DNA of 64,000 bases from Ustilago trichophora (GCA_900323505.1 OOIN01000008.1:744001-808000); one strand, 5' to 3'; positions 12,764 to 24,884 are shown, counted from the stretch's first letter. The notes: generated by a model not told the origin, from the letters alone. Made by a program: numbers and translations.

Positions 12764-15034
12764 ATGTCGAGCTCAGCAGAAGCCCTCGTGCTCTGCCTCT
12801 ATGCCGGAGGAACCATCGGCATGGTCCGCAAGGACGCTTCCTCAGGGTTCGCTCCCTATCCTTCGTTCTTGACCGAGACATTCCGCAGTCAGTCGCGCTT
12901 CCACGATCCTCACGGCGACTCGATCTTTTCCTGGTCCGACTCGGTCGATCGATACAAGGCCTGGAGTGAAGCCTTCACCCGCCCTGGCTCGGGCGCTTCC
13001 ACACCGCTCAACAAGGACGGAGTACTTCCCTCTGAGAGCAACATCAAGAACGCCTTGCTCGAAGTCAACGGATCTCAGCCCAACAAGAAACGCAAGAGCG
13101 AGCACGATTCCATCGTGGCCAACTCTGGCCCTCTGACACCCTCCACCCAAGCTCATCTCGAGAATCTCTACGCCGACACATCCTCTCGCTCCCCGTCCGG
13201 TGGCACATCTGCAGGCGCACCACCATTCGGTCATCCCGTACTCGTCCGATCCTCCGCACCCAAAGGTACTTCCACACACCACGCCCACTCATCCACCCTC
13301 TCAGCCGATGGCACGCATCTTGAGCTCCAACTACCAACCCTCATCACCCCGCGCGGAGGTGTACACGGCAAACGAGTGCGCTATGCTGTCCTCGAATACG
13401 ACCCGCTCCTCGATTCGTCCGAGATGGACATCCCAGACTGGATCCGTCTTGCCTCTGACATTTCGCTCAACTATCAGAACTTCGACGCTTTCATCGTCCT
13501 CCACGGCACCGACACGATGGCGTACACCGCTTCTGCGTTGAGCATGCTCCTGGAGAATTTGGGCAAATCGGTCATCGTCACTGGTGCTCAGGTGCCTCTG
13601 TCAGAACTGAGAAACGATGCGATCGAAAATGTGCTTGGTGCTTTGATGCTCGCTGGAAGCTACATCATCCCTGAAGTTGGGCTGTACTTTGCCTCGACTC
13701 TCTACAGAGGCAACCGTACGAGCAAGGTCTCGAACAATGCACTTGCCGCCTTCGACTCGCCCAACATGGCACCACTGGCCCGAGTCGGAATCAACATTGA
13801 AGTAGCCTGGAACCTCGTCGAGCGTTCCCGTAGCGTCAAGAGCTTCCGTGCACACGACCGCATGTCACCCAACGTGGCTCTCCTCCGCCTCTTCCCCGGT
13901 CTTCCCACGAGCACAGTCAAATCCTTCCTCTCCCCTCCTCTCGAAGGCGTCATCCTCGAATCATACGGTGCAGGCAACGCCCCCTCTCGTCAAGACCTGC
14001 TGGACGTGTTTAAAGAAGCCTCTGACCGCGGTTTGGTGATCGTCAACATCACCCAGTGTGTCCAAGGTGAAGTTTCTGCGATCTATGCCGTGGGTAAAAA
14101 GCTCGAAGCTGTCGGCGTCGTTGCCGGAGGAGATATGACACCCGAATGTGCCCTCGCCAAGTTGTCTTACCTGCTTGCCAAAGGGTTGGAACCTGTCGAG
14201 ATTCGAGAGTTGATGGGGAGACCACTGCGTGGTGAACTCACCAGCAGCAGGGGTGGTTCTAGCCATCCACCGCTGCCTCAGGAATTGACTCCGGCGGGAG
14301 TTGGACCGATCAAAGCGGATATGAAGACGTTGCTCGCGCACATTTTGCAGAATCCGAATAAGGCCCACCAATCCTCCTCTACCAGCACTAGTTCACCCGA
14401 AAAGAAACGCAGTAGGGAATCCGATGTAGGAGAAAAAGAGGATGCAGTAGCAGCCGCATGGGACAGCTCATCCGCCGAAGTATCCGAAGCTGCACTCGCC
14501 GTCTTGCCGTATCTGATCTATGAAGCAGCCTCCAAAAACGACCTCGCCCTCCTCCAATGGCATCTGTACGCACTCAACCAGCTCGAGACAGTCCCCACAA
14601 TCTCGATCGACGAAGAACATTTCCATCCTTCCACCATCAACTCTTCCACATCATCCAACGCGACCGGTGATGCAGCCGCCACATCGCACATTGTCGGCGA
14701 GACCCCAGACGCCACTACGCCACTGGAGAAGTTGCAACCGCTCCACATTGCCAGTTGCAAAGGTTTCACCGGCGTCGTAGAGACGCTGCTGCAGGCAGGA
14801 TGCAGCGTCCACGCCAGGGATGTGGGCAGCGGTCATTCGCCACTGTTTCTGGCGGCAAAGAATCAACACATGGCAACCGTCAAGTTGTTGAGAAATGCAG
14901 GCGCCCATTTGAAGGAGGACGAAGTGGCATTGGCCAAATTCTTGGTTCAGCAGCAGGTCGAGAGAGATGCTCAGTCCGTAGCGAGTGGCGAGCAGAGGGC
15001 GATGTGGGAGCTTGCGGGTGTTTCTTTTGCTTGA
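12764..15034 (+). CDS. L-asparaginase with C-terminal ankyrin repeats
   Basis: Hydrolyses L-asparagine to aspartate and ammonia (EC 3.5.1.1, type I/AnsA-like). 756 residues from the ATG at 12764, chosen because the family starts here (LVLCLYAGGTIGM). Catalytic threonines are T17 in AGGTIG and T249 in HGTDT, with D250 beside it; these are followed by ENLGKSVIVTGAQVPLSELRNDAIENVLGAL. The catalytic domain ends about residue 500 (GVVAGGDMTPECALAKLSYLL). Between the two catalytic blocks, residues about 60-185 form a Ser/Pro-rich insertion containing KKRK (108-111), a possible nuclear signal. After a charged linker, the C terminus (about 655-735) carries two ankyrin-like repeats (PLHIASCKGFTGVVETLLQAG and SPLFLAAKNQHMATVKLLRNAGA). 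Ankyrin-tailed asparaginases are a known eukaryotic form. No signal peptide, so probably cytosolic, possibly nuclear. Confidence 0.93.
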   Translation: MSSSAEALVLCLYAGGTIGMVRKDASSGFAPYPSFLTETFRSQSRFHDPHGDSIFSWSDSVDRYKAWSEAFTRPGSGASTPLNKDGVLPSESNIKNALLEVNGSQPNKKRKSEHDSIVANSGPLTPSTQAHLENLYADTSSRSPSGGTSAGAPPFGHPVLVRSSAPKGTSTHHAHSSTLSADGTHLELQLPTLITPRGGVHGKRVRYAVLEYDPLLDSSEMDIPDWIRLASDISLNYQNFDAFIVLHGTDTMAYTASALSMLLENLGKSVIVTGAQVPLSELRNDAIENVLGALMLAGSYIIPEVGLYFASTLYRGNRTSKVSNNALAAFDSPNMAPLARVGINIEVAWNLVERSRSVKSFRAHDRMSPNVALLRLFPGLPTSTVKSFLSPPLEGVILESYGAGNAPSRQDLLDVFKEASDRGLVIVNITQCVQGEVSAIYAVGKKLEAVGVVAGGDMTPECALAKLSYLLAKGLEPVEIRELMGRPLRGELTSSRGGSSHPPLPQELTPAGVGPIKADMKTLLAHILQNPNKAHQSSSTSTSSPEKKRSRESDVGEKEDAVAAAWDSSSAEVSEAALAVLPYLIYEAASKNDLALLQWHLYALNQLETVPTISIDEEHFHPSTINSSTSSNATGDAAATSHIVGETPDATTPLEKLQPLHIASCKGFTGVVETLLQAGCSVHARDVGSGHSPLFLAAKNQHMATVKLLRNAGAHLKEDEVALAKFLVQQQVERDAQSVASGEQRAMWELAGVSFA

Positions 15035-15191
15035 AATTTTCCAACACTCAAGACTTTGCAGTATTCGCAACGCTCTAAAAAGTGGGGAACGATCGACTGT
15101 CCTCGATCGATGCTTTGCTCAATCAACACCATATAGACCACACACATATCACAATAATAAAAAGACGCAAACAAAATTCCCAAGGTTGCAA

Positions 15192-16073
15192 TCAAATCTG
15201 ACCTTTACCCAACTTGAGCACGGCAGGATTCTGCACGATCACAGTCTCGTTGCTACTCTTTGCATGCTCCAACTTGAATGCGTTTGGAGGATTCTGAGCG
15301 AGACGCATTTGCTTCAACTGCTTTGGGCCCAACTTTGCAGCTTCGACGATCGCGTGGGCTACTGTGCTCACTGGGACAGCAGCGCTATCGGTAAAGTTGC
15401 TTGCGAGCGATACGACGGGTTCGAACAACCTTTCCAAGAGTCTCGTCTGTGGACGGTTGGCGTTCTGCAAAAAGGCAGGTCTGACAATGATGCATTGTTG
15501 ATAGAGGTTTGCCAAGGCTTCTTCGGTTAATCCTTTGGATTTGAGATAGGGGAACCAGGAGGTGCTGGAGCTGCTTCCACTGGAACAGTAGACGAGGGTG
15601 GATTGCTTGGTAGGGTTGAGCAAGGCTTGTGCGGCAGAGAGGACGTAGCCGCGATCGATGCGTTCGAAGGCAGACATGCTTCCGGCTGCGGCTCGGGTGG
15701 TTCCCATGGTGATAAAGATTGCGTTGGCGGCGGGGATCGAGCTGAATTTGGCGGTTTCGGTGGCATCGCCGGTGTGAAGCTTTTCAAAATCGACAAGGAT
15801 CTCCTTGTACTCGATGTTAGATGCTACGATGGGTGGGGAGGGATGAGGTCTTCGTGCGAAAGAGTATACGGTCGAATATGGCGACTTGTCCGATACGAGG
15901 AGCGAGAGAAGGGGTTTACCGACCGCTCCCGATGCTCCTAGGCTACGCATGCAGGGCGAGAAGAAAGTACAATACGTCAGCTCACAATCAAACCGCAACT
16001 TCACCTACATAGTAATCCAAACTTACATGACGGCAGTGCCCTCAGCACCAGAAGAAACGGCAGTCGTCGACAT
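15192..16073 (-). CDS. FMP52: Fmp52-like NAD(P)-binding protein, two exons
   Basis: Short-chain-dehydrogenase-fold protein similar to yeast Fmp52 (mitochondrial outer membrane) and human HTATIP2; the substrate is not known. Exon 1 is 16073-16027 and exon 2 is 15942-15192. The 84-base intron starts GTAAGT and ends GCGTAG. Joining restores the glycine-rich Rossmann motif split by the intron, VILGASGAVG (residues 15-24), giving a 265-residue protein, close to the family length. Without splicing the first strand would be destroyed, which supports the model. Further family blocks are AIFITMGTTRAAAG (cofactor-site loop), LVYCSSGSSS and YLKSKGLTEEAL (the Y..K pair of the SDR active site), then CIIVRPAFLQ. 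Convergent with the asparaginase gene (157 bases between stops); divergent from the aminopeptidase. Confidence 0.88.
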
Positions 16074-17959
16074 GGTGATTTGTCGATATCGCAAGAGTGG
16101 CCTTGGTTGAATGCGATAAGGTCGAGCTATGCTGTGGTTGGTAGGAGTGATGTCAAGAAGTAAGAGAGTGTGTGTGTGAATGTCGAGTTAAAAAAAGTCT
16201 CGCTCATGCGTCGTGTACTGTATGCACGGCAGATTTGGGCCTTTATTTTATTTATTTTTTTTCTCCAGAAAGGCCACGCGTGCTCGCAAGAGCAACTTCC
16301 AGCCACCCACGGCCCGGTGGTTGCGTGTGGCTTTGGGGGCTAGACTCTTTGAAAGCTGGCAAGCTGGCCCGTGTGAACTTGCGCATCAACTTTTAGCGTC
16401 TGATTGTTCATCTTGTACACCCACGACGTGCGAAAGCTGCGTTGACAAGCCTGCGAGATGTTTCACAACGCACGATATCGGCTCTTACTCCAGGTGATGG
16501 CAACGGAAGGGTGAGGGGCGAGGTTCGTCGGAGTGTCGACTGGTTCATAGCCGGTGGAGGTGTCACCCCGATGTACGTATCGGGCTTCCGATCGGCACAG
16601 CCCACTTTCTGCCCGCAGCAACGATGCCCAGAAGGTCTCGCTTGGCCAAGATGGAGTCTCTGTACTGTACCTCCTTTGACTCGCCTTGCCGGTTGTATGC
16701 TAACATAGTCGTCGCTTTGTAGGCGAAACAAGGCTCTGCTTGTTTCTACAGCAGCGCGATCCACGCAAGTCAGTGACAACATGCTACCGTCGTAGAAACC
16801 CCGCTGAGATAGCCGTCGTCCGCGGCCCGGCAATTGCTTGTCCACACCAACTTCCAATGCCACGGCCGTCTTAAGAGCCTAACAATGAACCATGATTTTG
16901 TGATGGCGCGATTAGGAAAGGTGCGTTGTTGGTGCTCGCAAGCTAAGCGAAGCGAACAGGGGTCGGCAAAGCAAAGACGTGCAGCGCCAAGCCTCGTTCG
17001 CACCTTGTTGCATTGAGCCGGATTCCCTTTCCCTCTCTGCCCTTTTTTTCATGTTGCCATTCACAACCTCGTCTTCGTCTGTGTTAGTGGTACAGCTTGG
17101 ATGTCGTGTGGCATACACTCCTCTTTCTCGCACAATCGGTGAATACAGTAGAGGCAAAGAAACAAGAGCTAGTGCGAGTATGGAAGGCCTTCTTCCGAGT
17201 CTTGGCATTTTGTTTTTTTTTTTTTTTTTGCTTTGGACCCTTCCAACTGTGCCATCGTCCCTTCGACGCCGTTTGGTCCGAACCAATCGTAGCTTCCCTC
17301 GTGATCAATCTCTTGCCTAGTTCAATGCAGGCTTATCTTGTATCTCTCTTTTCCCCCACATATGCAGAAATCGAGGTCATTGTATGCACGAGTAGTCTGC
17401 CTCGCCGATGCGCCGATGGTGTGTGTCTCAGGGCTCTATTTGGTCGTTTCGGATGCTGGATTTCCGCCCCCCGTTCCCCCTTTCTTTTTGGGCCTCTTTT
17501 GCGCCGCTGCTAGTAGTTGCGATCTCTGACAGCGGCTTTCTCCATCCATGACTGTCGTCTGACCTGCCGGATAGACGAGATCAAGATGATGATGATGATG
17601 ACGATGAAGTATGCGATGCGGCTGTGTCGCAACCGAGCTCAACTGCTTGCATCGGCCCACCCTCTCCCGTATCCATATCCTTAACCTTCTTCTCGATCTG
17701 TTCTCAGGAATACAACAAGTTCGCACCTATCGCTACAGCCTAATTAGGCTCGAGCGTTATGACGGACGAGACCTCAGTAGTACCTAGCTAGCGGCTCGTT
17801 CACTCAAAGCGCGTACCATCGTCGCCCGACACCGTCAGGAGTGAGTACAGAAATCTATAAAGACCAAACCAATTCGTCGATCTCTCCTTCTAGCAAAGCA
17901 TCGCCCCCACCCACCCACACCTAGACCCCTAGACTTCGATTCAACCCCCACCTTACACG
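16074..17959. promoter_or_regulatory. Divergent promoter region, FMP52 / aminopeptidase
   Basis: 1.9 kb without a supported gene. On the FMP52 side is an A/T-rich block at about 16240-16263. TACTGTA motifs occur at 16215-16222 and 16661-16670. A poly-T run lies at about 17213-17230 and a GAT/GAC trinucleotide run at about 17585-17608. CTATAAAG at 17855-17862 is a plausible TATA box for the aminopeptidase, about 100 bases before its ATG. Confidence 0.5.
17855..17862 (+). promoter_or_regulatory. TATA box of aminopeptidase gene
   Basis: CTATAAAG about 100 bases upstream of the ATG at 17960, at the usual distance for a fungal TATA element. Position and sequence only. Confidence 0.45.
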
Positions 17960-19594
17960 ATGATGAAGCTGAACCTTCTTCAGCTGACCACTTTGGCCCT
18001 CGTCCTTCTTACCGGCCAAGAAGCCCGTGCTCGTCCAGGCAAGCTTCGCCCCGTCGAATCGGTACGATTTCATCTTTTACCCCCTTTGTGTTTAACCCTT
18101 AAGCTTAGTTGAACATGTTTCTAACACTTCATGCTGTCTTTCTTCCTTCGGGTTTCTGCTCTCTCTGTCTGATGCCTACAGAAACACCTGCGAAACGACA
18201 TCAAGCGTAAAGCCCTTCTCGACGGCTCGCGTCAGCTCCAATCCCTTGCCTATGCCACCGCCGAGCGTAACCGCGTCTTCGGCTCGCCCGGACACAAAGC
18301 GACCGTCGAATACATCCAGAAGGAGCTCTCCAAAGCCGGCGACTACTACGACGTCTACCTCCAGCCTTTCACCGCCACCTATGCAGAGCACTCTGCCGAG
18401 GTCGCCATCGACAACCAGCCCGTCAAATCCGTCACCTTCACCTACTCGCCCAACGGCAAGTTTGACGATGTCGAGGTGGTCAACGTCAACAACCTCGGAT
18501 GTGATCAGACCGACTTCCCTGCCGCAGTGGAGGGTAAGATTGCACTGATCAAGAGGGGTAGCTGTCCATTTGCCACCAAGGTCGCTAGGGCCGGCAATGC
18601 CAAGGCGGTTGCAGCGATTATTTACAACAATGCTCCAGGGGATGTGGCGGGCACGCTGGGTAGCCCTGGTCCTGTTGCCGAGGGTTCGTTTGTCCCTGTG
18701 GCTGGTTTGACGCAGGAGGTGGGTGATGCACTTGCTGCTAGACTGGCGGCAGGAGACAAAGTCACAGCCGACATGGACCTCGAAGGCGTCGTTGAGGACC
18801 GTGTTACACACAACGTCATCGCCGAAACCCGCACTGGATCCAAGGAGCAAGTGATCATGGTAGGTGCTCACTCCGATAGCGTTGTTGCCGGACCAGGAAT
18901 CAACGACAACGGCTCCGGCTCGGTTGCCCTCTTGACCATTGCCAAGGAGCTCTCCAAGTACAGTGTCAACAACGCCGTTCGATTCGCCTGGTGGTCCGCT
19001 GAGGAATACGGCCTTCTCGGAGCCGAGCACTACGTTGGCGAACTCACCCAACAACAGAAGGACCAGATCCGCCTCTACCTCAACTTTGACATGATCGCTT
19101 CGCCCAACTACGTCCTCAGTGTCCACGATGGCGATGGAAGCACCTTCAACCTTACCGGTCCTGCAGGATCGGCCCAGGCGGAAGCAATGTTCTTTGACTA
19201 CTTTAAGAACATCGCCAAGCAGCCCTTGATCGAAGGACCTTTCGACGGACGCAGCGACTACGGACCGTTCTTGGACGCCGGAATCGCAGCTGGAGGTCTC
19301 GACACCGGTGCAGAGGGTCTCAAGACCGAAGAAGAAGCCAAGCTATTCGGTGGCAAGGCAGGCATCGCTTACGATTCCAACTACCACCAGGCAGGTGACA
19401 CCATCGACAACTTGAACATGGAGGCCTTTGAGATCAACGCAAAAGCTATCGCCCATGCCGTTGCAACCTACTCGACTTCATTCGATAGCCTGGGTCCCAG
19501 GGAGGCAAAGAGTGCCAACAACCGGAGAGATGCTCCTGCCAAGAAGGTTGATCACTCGACGCACCGCTGCGGTGGCGACCTTGCCCTGCTCTAG
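17960..19594 (+). CDS. Secreted/vacuolar M28 aminopeptidase with PA domain, two exons
   Basis: Zinc aminopeptidase of family M28A (yeast Ape3/aminopeptidase Y type), releasing N-terminal amino acids. Exon 1 is 17960-18061 and exon 2 is 18182-19594; the 120-base intron has GTACGA...CTACAG with a CTAAC branch-like site. 504 residues. A signal peptide is evident: MMKLNLLQLTTLALVLLTG then ARA. A protease-associated domain follows (about residues 130-240, with GKIALIKRGSCPFATKV). Metal and catalytic residues are visible: H264 in GAHSDS, D276 in GINDNGSG, E308/E309 in SAEEYG, D337 in NFDMIASPNY, and H436 in SNYHQAGDT. The set is complete, so it should be active. The first ATG of the tandem ATGATG is used here; the second would remove one Met. 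Secreted versus vacuolar cannot be told from sequence. Confidence 0.94.
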
Positions 19595-20570
19595 AGTTGT
19601 ATCTGTATCACGACTAGTATGATGAATTAAGGATGTATTTTGCTTCCCAACGGAACCTTCTTAACTGAGTGCGCTTTCCTCGTTGAGTTGGGCTAAAGAA
19701 GACCGCTGGTTTCCCTCGATGAGAAGGGTCATGAATCATTGTCTTCAGAACTCGCTTTGTTCTGGTCGCATGTTTGCTGTTCTCACAACGAGACCTGGGA
19801 TCTTCTGTCTACCGACTAGTTCTCAGACCGAAAGATCAGATGAGGCAGTGTGAAATCCTCGTTGCCCATCCACCCAGTCTGCAGGTATACAGCACCCAAG
19901 AGCGTCATCACCAGCTCAAACGTCCAGTCTCGCAGCTCAGACCGCCTCTAACAATCCGATCCTTGCCGCAGAGCCCATCTGAAACACTTGCCGTACTCCT
20001 CGTTGGAAGTTACGAGTGCTGTGCCCGTTCAAACTCTGCTCTTGCTTTGAACGGGGTTCCAAAGTGCGATCCTCGCTTGCAGTGTAAGAAAGACTAAACC
20101 AAGCGTTGACGCCAAGCCTATGCCTATGCTTGCGTTCGATGAGGCGTAAGTGTGCACCCCTGAGTCACATGGACCCTACAAATCTCAATGGACACCCCAT
20201 ATCCCCTCGAAGCATCGTCTGACACCTCCAAACATTTCAAACAAAACCTTCTGACATCTCTCGCACTCGCACAAATAAATGAAACATTATGCGCAACGAT
20301 TCTGTATTAAACCATCAAAGGCAAAAAAAGCCGGTTTGAAGATCGGATGACTAGCCTTACCATCCGATCTCAACTGAAAGCTAAAGCCCATGCGCTAAAA
20401 AAAAAAAAACAAAGCAAAGGAGAGAAGCAAGTGTACACTAAAAAGCCAGGAACTAGGAAAGAAGAGAAAAGAAAAGACCCATGGGGAAAATAAAACTGGA
20501 ACTGTATGATGATGATGATGCTGCGTTGAATCGTGACGCTCCCTTGCGATCACATTTTGATGTGCGAAAT
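19595..20570. other. Intergenic, convergent 3' ends
   Basis: Lies between the aminopeptidase stop and the ATP-citrate synthase stop. A poly-A run at about 20398-20410 and several A-rich stretches near 20270-20460 may include 3' processing signals for either gene. The open frames in it have no protein-like features. Confidence 0.55.
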
Positions 20571-23500
20571 TTACTTCTTGAGGGTACCCATGACACGAGC
20601 GGGGGTGGCCATCTCAATGTGGAAGTCGTCAGCGGGGTGACGGTAGAGACCAGCCTTGAGGCGCTTCTGGTCGATGTGGTGACCAATGAAACCGATCGAT
20701 CGGCCGAGGGTGAAGATACCGTTGAGGAAACCGTAGCTGAGGTAGTCACGGGCCTCCTCGATGGTGAAGGCACCCGAGTCACGGAGCAAGTCGACGAAGC
20801 AGACAGCAAGGCATCCATCGACGTTGAGGATGAGGGTGTCCTTCTTGGCGGTGGTGACCTTTTCGACGGCGAGGGCGTAGTCGAGCATCTTGTGCGAAGG
20901 GAAGTTCTTGAGAACAAACTCCTTGACAACCTGGACACGGTAGTCGGGGTTCGAGACCGACTTGATCTTGTGGCCGATACCGGGGATGAGCTTGTTGCCC
21001 TTGCGCATGCTGTCGACAAACTCTCGGGCAGTCATACCGCGGTCGTAAGCACCCGAGAACTCGGTAGCAGCGTCATCGAGAGCACCGCCGAATCGGTCAC
21101 CAATGGTGAGCAAACCGGAGACGAGCGACGAGATCAAGTCCTTACCGGCACGCGAGGTGATGATGGTGTTCATGGCACCCGACACAGCCGGACCGTGGTC
21201 GGCAGTGAGCATAAGAGCCATCTCGATGAACTTGGTGCAGTAGTCGGGGAGACGGCGCTTGAACCAGAGGAGCGAGATAACGCCACCGATGCCCATATCC
21301 GACTCAAAGACCTCGGAGATCTTGACACCCGAGTACATGAGCTCGGATCCACGCTCGTCCGAGATGGTCGAGATGAAGGCAGCGGGCTTTCTGACCATGC
21401 CGAGTTCCTGGGCCCACTTGTAGTCGACGGGGATGGCAGGAGCGGGGCGCTCGGGCTTGGGCTGGACGACGCCCTGGGCGACGAGCTTGTTGTAGACCTC
21501 ACGGATGACCTGGGGCAAGTCCTCGAAGGTGTCGGGGACAATGAAGCCAGCAGCCTTCATGGCGGCGTTCTTGGCCGAGGCAGTCTCCATGTCGCTGTTG
21601 GCCATGGAACCGGCGTGACCGAACTGCACCTCGGTGGTGAACATCTTGGCGCAGGTACCGATGGCCCAGGCAACAATGGGCTTCTTGATGGTGCCCTTCT
21701 TGACAGCCTCAATGACGCGGTACTCCTCGATACCGCCGACCTCGCCGAGAAGGACGAGCATCTTGCACTCGGGGTCCTGCTCGTATCGGAGAAGGTGGTC
21801 GATGAAGGTGGTACCGGGGTATCGGTCACCACCAATGGCGATACCCTCGTAGGTACCGTTGGTGGTGATCGAGAGGATGTTGTTGAGCTCGTTCGACATA
21901 CCACCGGACTTGGAAACGTAACCGACGGAACCGGGGCGGTAGAGCTTGGACGAAAGGATGTTGTCCATCATACCACCCGAGTTACCGATACGGAAGCAAC
22001 CGGGCTTGATACCACCGACGGTGGCGGGGCCAATGATGAGGACACCGGCCTTCTCGGCACGGTGGAGGATCTCACGAGCGTGACGCTCGGGGACACCCTC
22101 GGCGATCAGGGCAAGAGCGCGGATCTGGGGGCAGTCGAGCACCTCGAGGGTGGACGAGTAGACGGATCGGCTCGAGGCAAAGTTGACGACGACATCGGCG
22201 TCGGGGTGCTTGGCAACGGCCTCCTTGATGCTGGTGTAGACGGGGAGGAGGGTCTCCTTGGTACCCCAGTAGAACTTCTGGATGTGGTGGCCACCGAAGG
22301 GGTAGATCATGGCAGCGACCGAGGGAGTCTTACGACCGCACGAGAAGTCAAAGTCGAGCATGCCCTGGATGGCACGGGGCTGCAGACCGAAGACGAGCGA
22401 GCGGGTGTTGGCGTCGAAGGGTCGGTAAGCGGGGCGCTCGCCAGTGGTGGAACCAGCACCGAAGTGGACAATCTGGTCCTGGGGCTGGACACGCTCACCA
22501 GTAGCGTGGTCGACAGTGCCGACGGTCTTGTCCTCGGCCTTGGAGCCGTTGGCAGCACCGCCGGCGGGGGTCTGGGCACCCGAGGGAAGGGCGTTCTGCT
22601 GCTGCGAGGCAAGGGTGACCTCCTCGAAGGTCTTGACACCGAGGGCGAGGGGCACAATGTCGGTAATGTGGGTCTCGGGACCGAAGACCTGGATCTCGAC
22701 ACCAAGGTCCTCACCGAGGAGACGCATGGCCTTGAGACCCTCCTGGTAGTTGGGACCACCACGGCGGACAAAGATGCGGACGCCGTGCTTGGCGAGCGAG
22801 AGCTTGTACTCCTTGAGGGCACGGATGATACCCTTGAAGGTGGAGGCGACGTTAGTGAAGTTGGCAATACCACCACCAATGATGAGGAGCTTGCCCTTGG
22901 GGTTGACCTCACCGCGGGTCATGAGGTCGAGGAGAGTCTTGGCGTACTCAAAGGTCTGGCCCTCGGAGGGAGCACCCGAGTACTCACCGTAGTTGGCGAG
23001 CTCGTGGGCGTAGCCGTGAGCAGCAATGGCGTCCGAGTAAACGACGGAAGCACCACCACCGGCGACCATGGTCCAGATGCGGCCAGTGGGGTTGAGGACA
23101 GTGAGCTTGAGCGAGGCACCGGTACCGGCGTCGAGCTTGGCAATGTAGGCCTCCTCCTTGGTCAGGTCACGACCGAAGGGAGCGGGCCAGTACATGGGCG
23201 GGCCACGGTCCTCGCCCTTGTTGGAGGCAGCACCACCGGTACCCATGTAGATGGAGGGGTCACGGGCGATGGCCCACTTGGGACCGCAGATGAAGTCGGC
23301 GGTCTGGTCGAGCTTGGCAGCCATGTCGAGGTAAGCGATCTGGCCATCGTCAGTGGCGACGAGGGGGTTGATCTCGAGGTAGGCAAAGTGGAGGTCGACG
23401 TAAACCGAGTAGAGACGGATCAAGAAGTCGGTGAGAACCTCACGCTTGGCAGCGGGAACACCACCGAGGAGGGTGGCGGTCCACTCCTCGCGCTTGGGGA

Positions 23501-24261
23501 AAGCAGCCGAGGGATCGGCGGGGATGAGGAGCTTGAGAGCCTTGGCGTCGACGTCACCGACGTCGACACCACCCTCGTGGGTGAAGAGGATCCAGTCACC
23601 CTCTCGTGCCGAGTTGATGCAAACGTAGAACTCGGTGTCGGCAGGGTGAGGGCAGAATGGCTCAACGATGAAGTTGTTGAGGGTACCGGTGACGGACTCG
23701 ACCTGCTGGGCCTTGCCAGCACGCTCCTTGATCCACGACTCGGCGTCGGTCCAGTCGCAGTTGAGCTTGAGAAGGCCGGCCTTTCCACGACGCTTGATGA
23801 GCTGGTCTGGCTTGGCAACGAGCTTGGAGGACTGAACCCACGCTGGGAGCTGCGAGGCGTCTGTGATGGTGTTGCTGGTAGGGTCCCAGGCGATCTGGGC
23901 GACCTTGGGAGCGGGAGCGACAAAGTCGGCGTTGACCTTGAGGTCAGCGTGGGCCAGAGGCGAGCGAGGCAACCAGTAGTTGACCAGGAGCTTGGCGTCG
24001 AACTCTCGGATGGCTGTTGCGAGGAGTGGAATAGATGAAGAGAAAAGGATCAGTCTCGATTCGAGAGGGTAGCAAGTCAAATGCCGTCGCCATCTCTACT
24101 TCAATCTCAGCTCGAGATGACTCTGTAGGCGAGCCGTTTCGAACAGAAAGTTGCTGGATCAAAGTCTAGCTTGGAATGTGCGTTTTCAGAGCACTTTCAC
24201 TCGCTACTGCAAGGCAAAAAGCTGTCAGAACGGGTCACAAATACATACCTTTGGAAGACAT
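20571..24261 (-). CDS. ACL1: ATP-citrate synthase, single-chain form, two exons
   Basis: Cytosolic enzyme (EC 2.3.3.8) turning citrate, CoA and ATP into acetyl-CoA and oxaloacetate, the main acetyl-CoA source for lipids in oleaginous fungi. Exon 1 is only 13 bases (24261-24249, MSSK plus one base); exon 2 is 24013-20571. The intron (24248-24014) is GTATGT...CAACAG. Joining gives [14 protein letters not shown], the canonical N terminus of animal-type ACLY, and 1151 residues (human 1101). Order: ATP-grasp/citrate-binding half, a linker rich in Gly/Ala (about 480-520), CoA-binding and ligase domain with [11 protein letters not shown] and the phosphohistidine H804 in FGHAGS, then a citrate-synthase-like C-terminal domain (GIGHKIKS near 980). 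The gene has no in-frame TTA, CTA or TCA codons, a bias typical of high expression, which also leaves the opposite strand open codon-for-codon. Confidence 0.97.
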
Positions 24262-24850
24262 TTTGGACGATCGAAATCAAAGGTATATGGCGGTGAAAAG
24301 AAGAGGTGGGTTACGAGCTCTACGAAGACGGTCGAGGACGACTTTGCGAGAAACTCTTTAGGAAGCGATGTGGGGCGACAGTGAGTAAAGGCTAGATACT
24401 CAAGGCGACGATGTTCGCAGAAGGACTGATCGGTAGACAATCAGATGGAGGGTGGTAGGTAGTGACAAGAAGCAATGAAAGGGGAGGGAAAGAGTCGATG
24501 ACAGCGGAAGGGATGAGGATGGTGATGAGGAAAGAGAAGATGCCGAGGCGTGATGAGGATATACGATGGCTACGCACAGGCGCGAATGAGAAACCAGAAG
24601 CAACACGCTTCACTCTGCTGGTTGCACGTCTGTCTGTTTCAGACGAATGGCTCGAGAGCGCAACGATGTCCATTCGAGCCGGACCAACGGACAGACGACC
24701 CAACAAGAAAGAGTCGACCAAAAACCAGAATCAAAAAAAAGAAAAGAAAAGAAAGAGGCACGAGCGGACAGGCCACCTTGTCAGTCTGTAAGCGAACAGC
24801 TTTCTTCTGTGCAGCAAAAGGGTGTGCCAGACCAACACTTTTTTTCTTTT

Positions 24851-24884
<34 letters not shown>

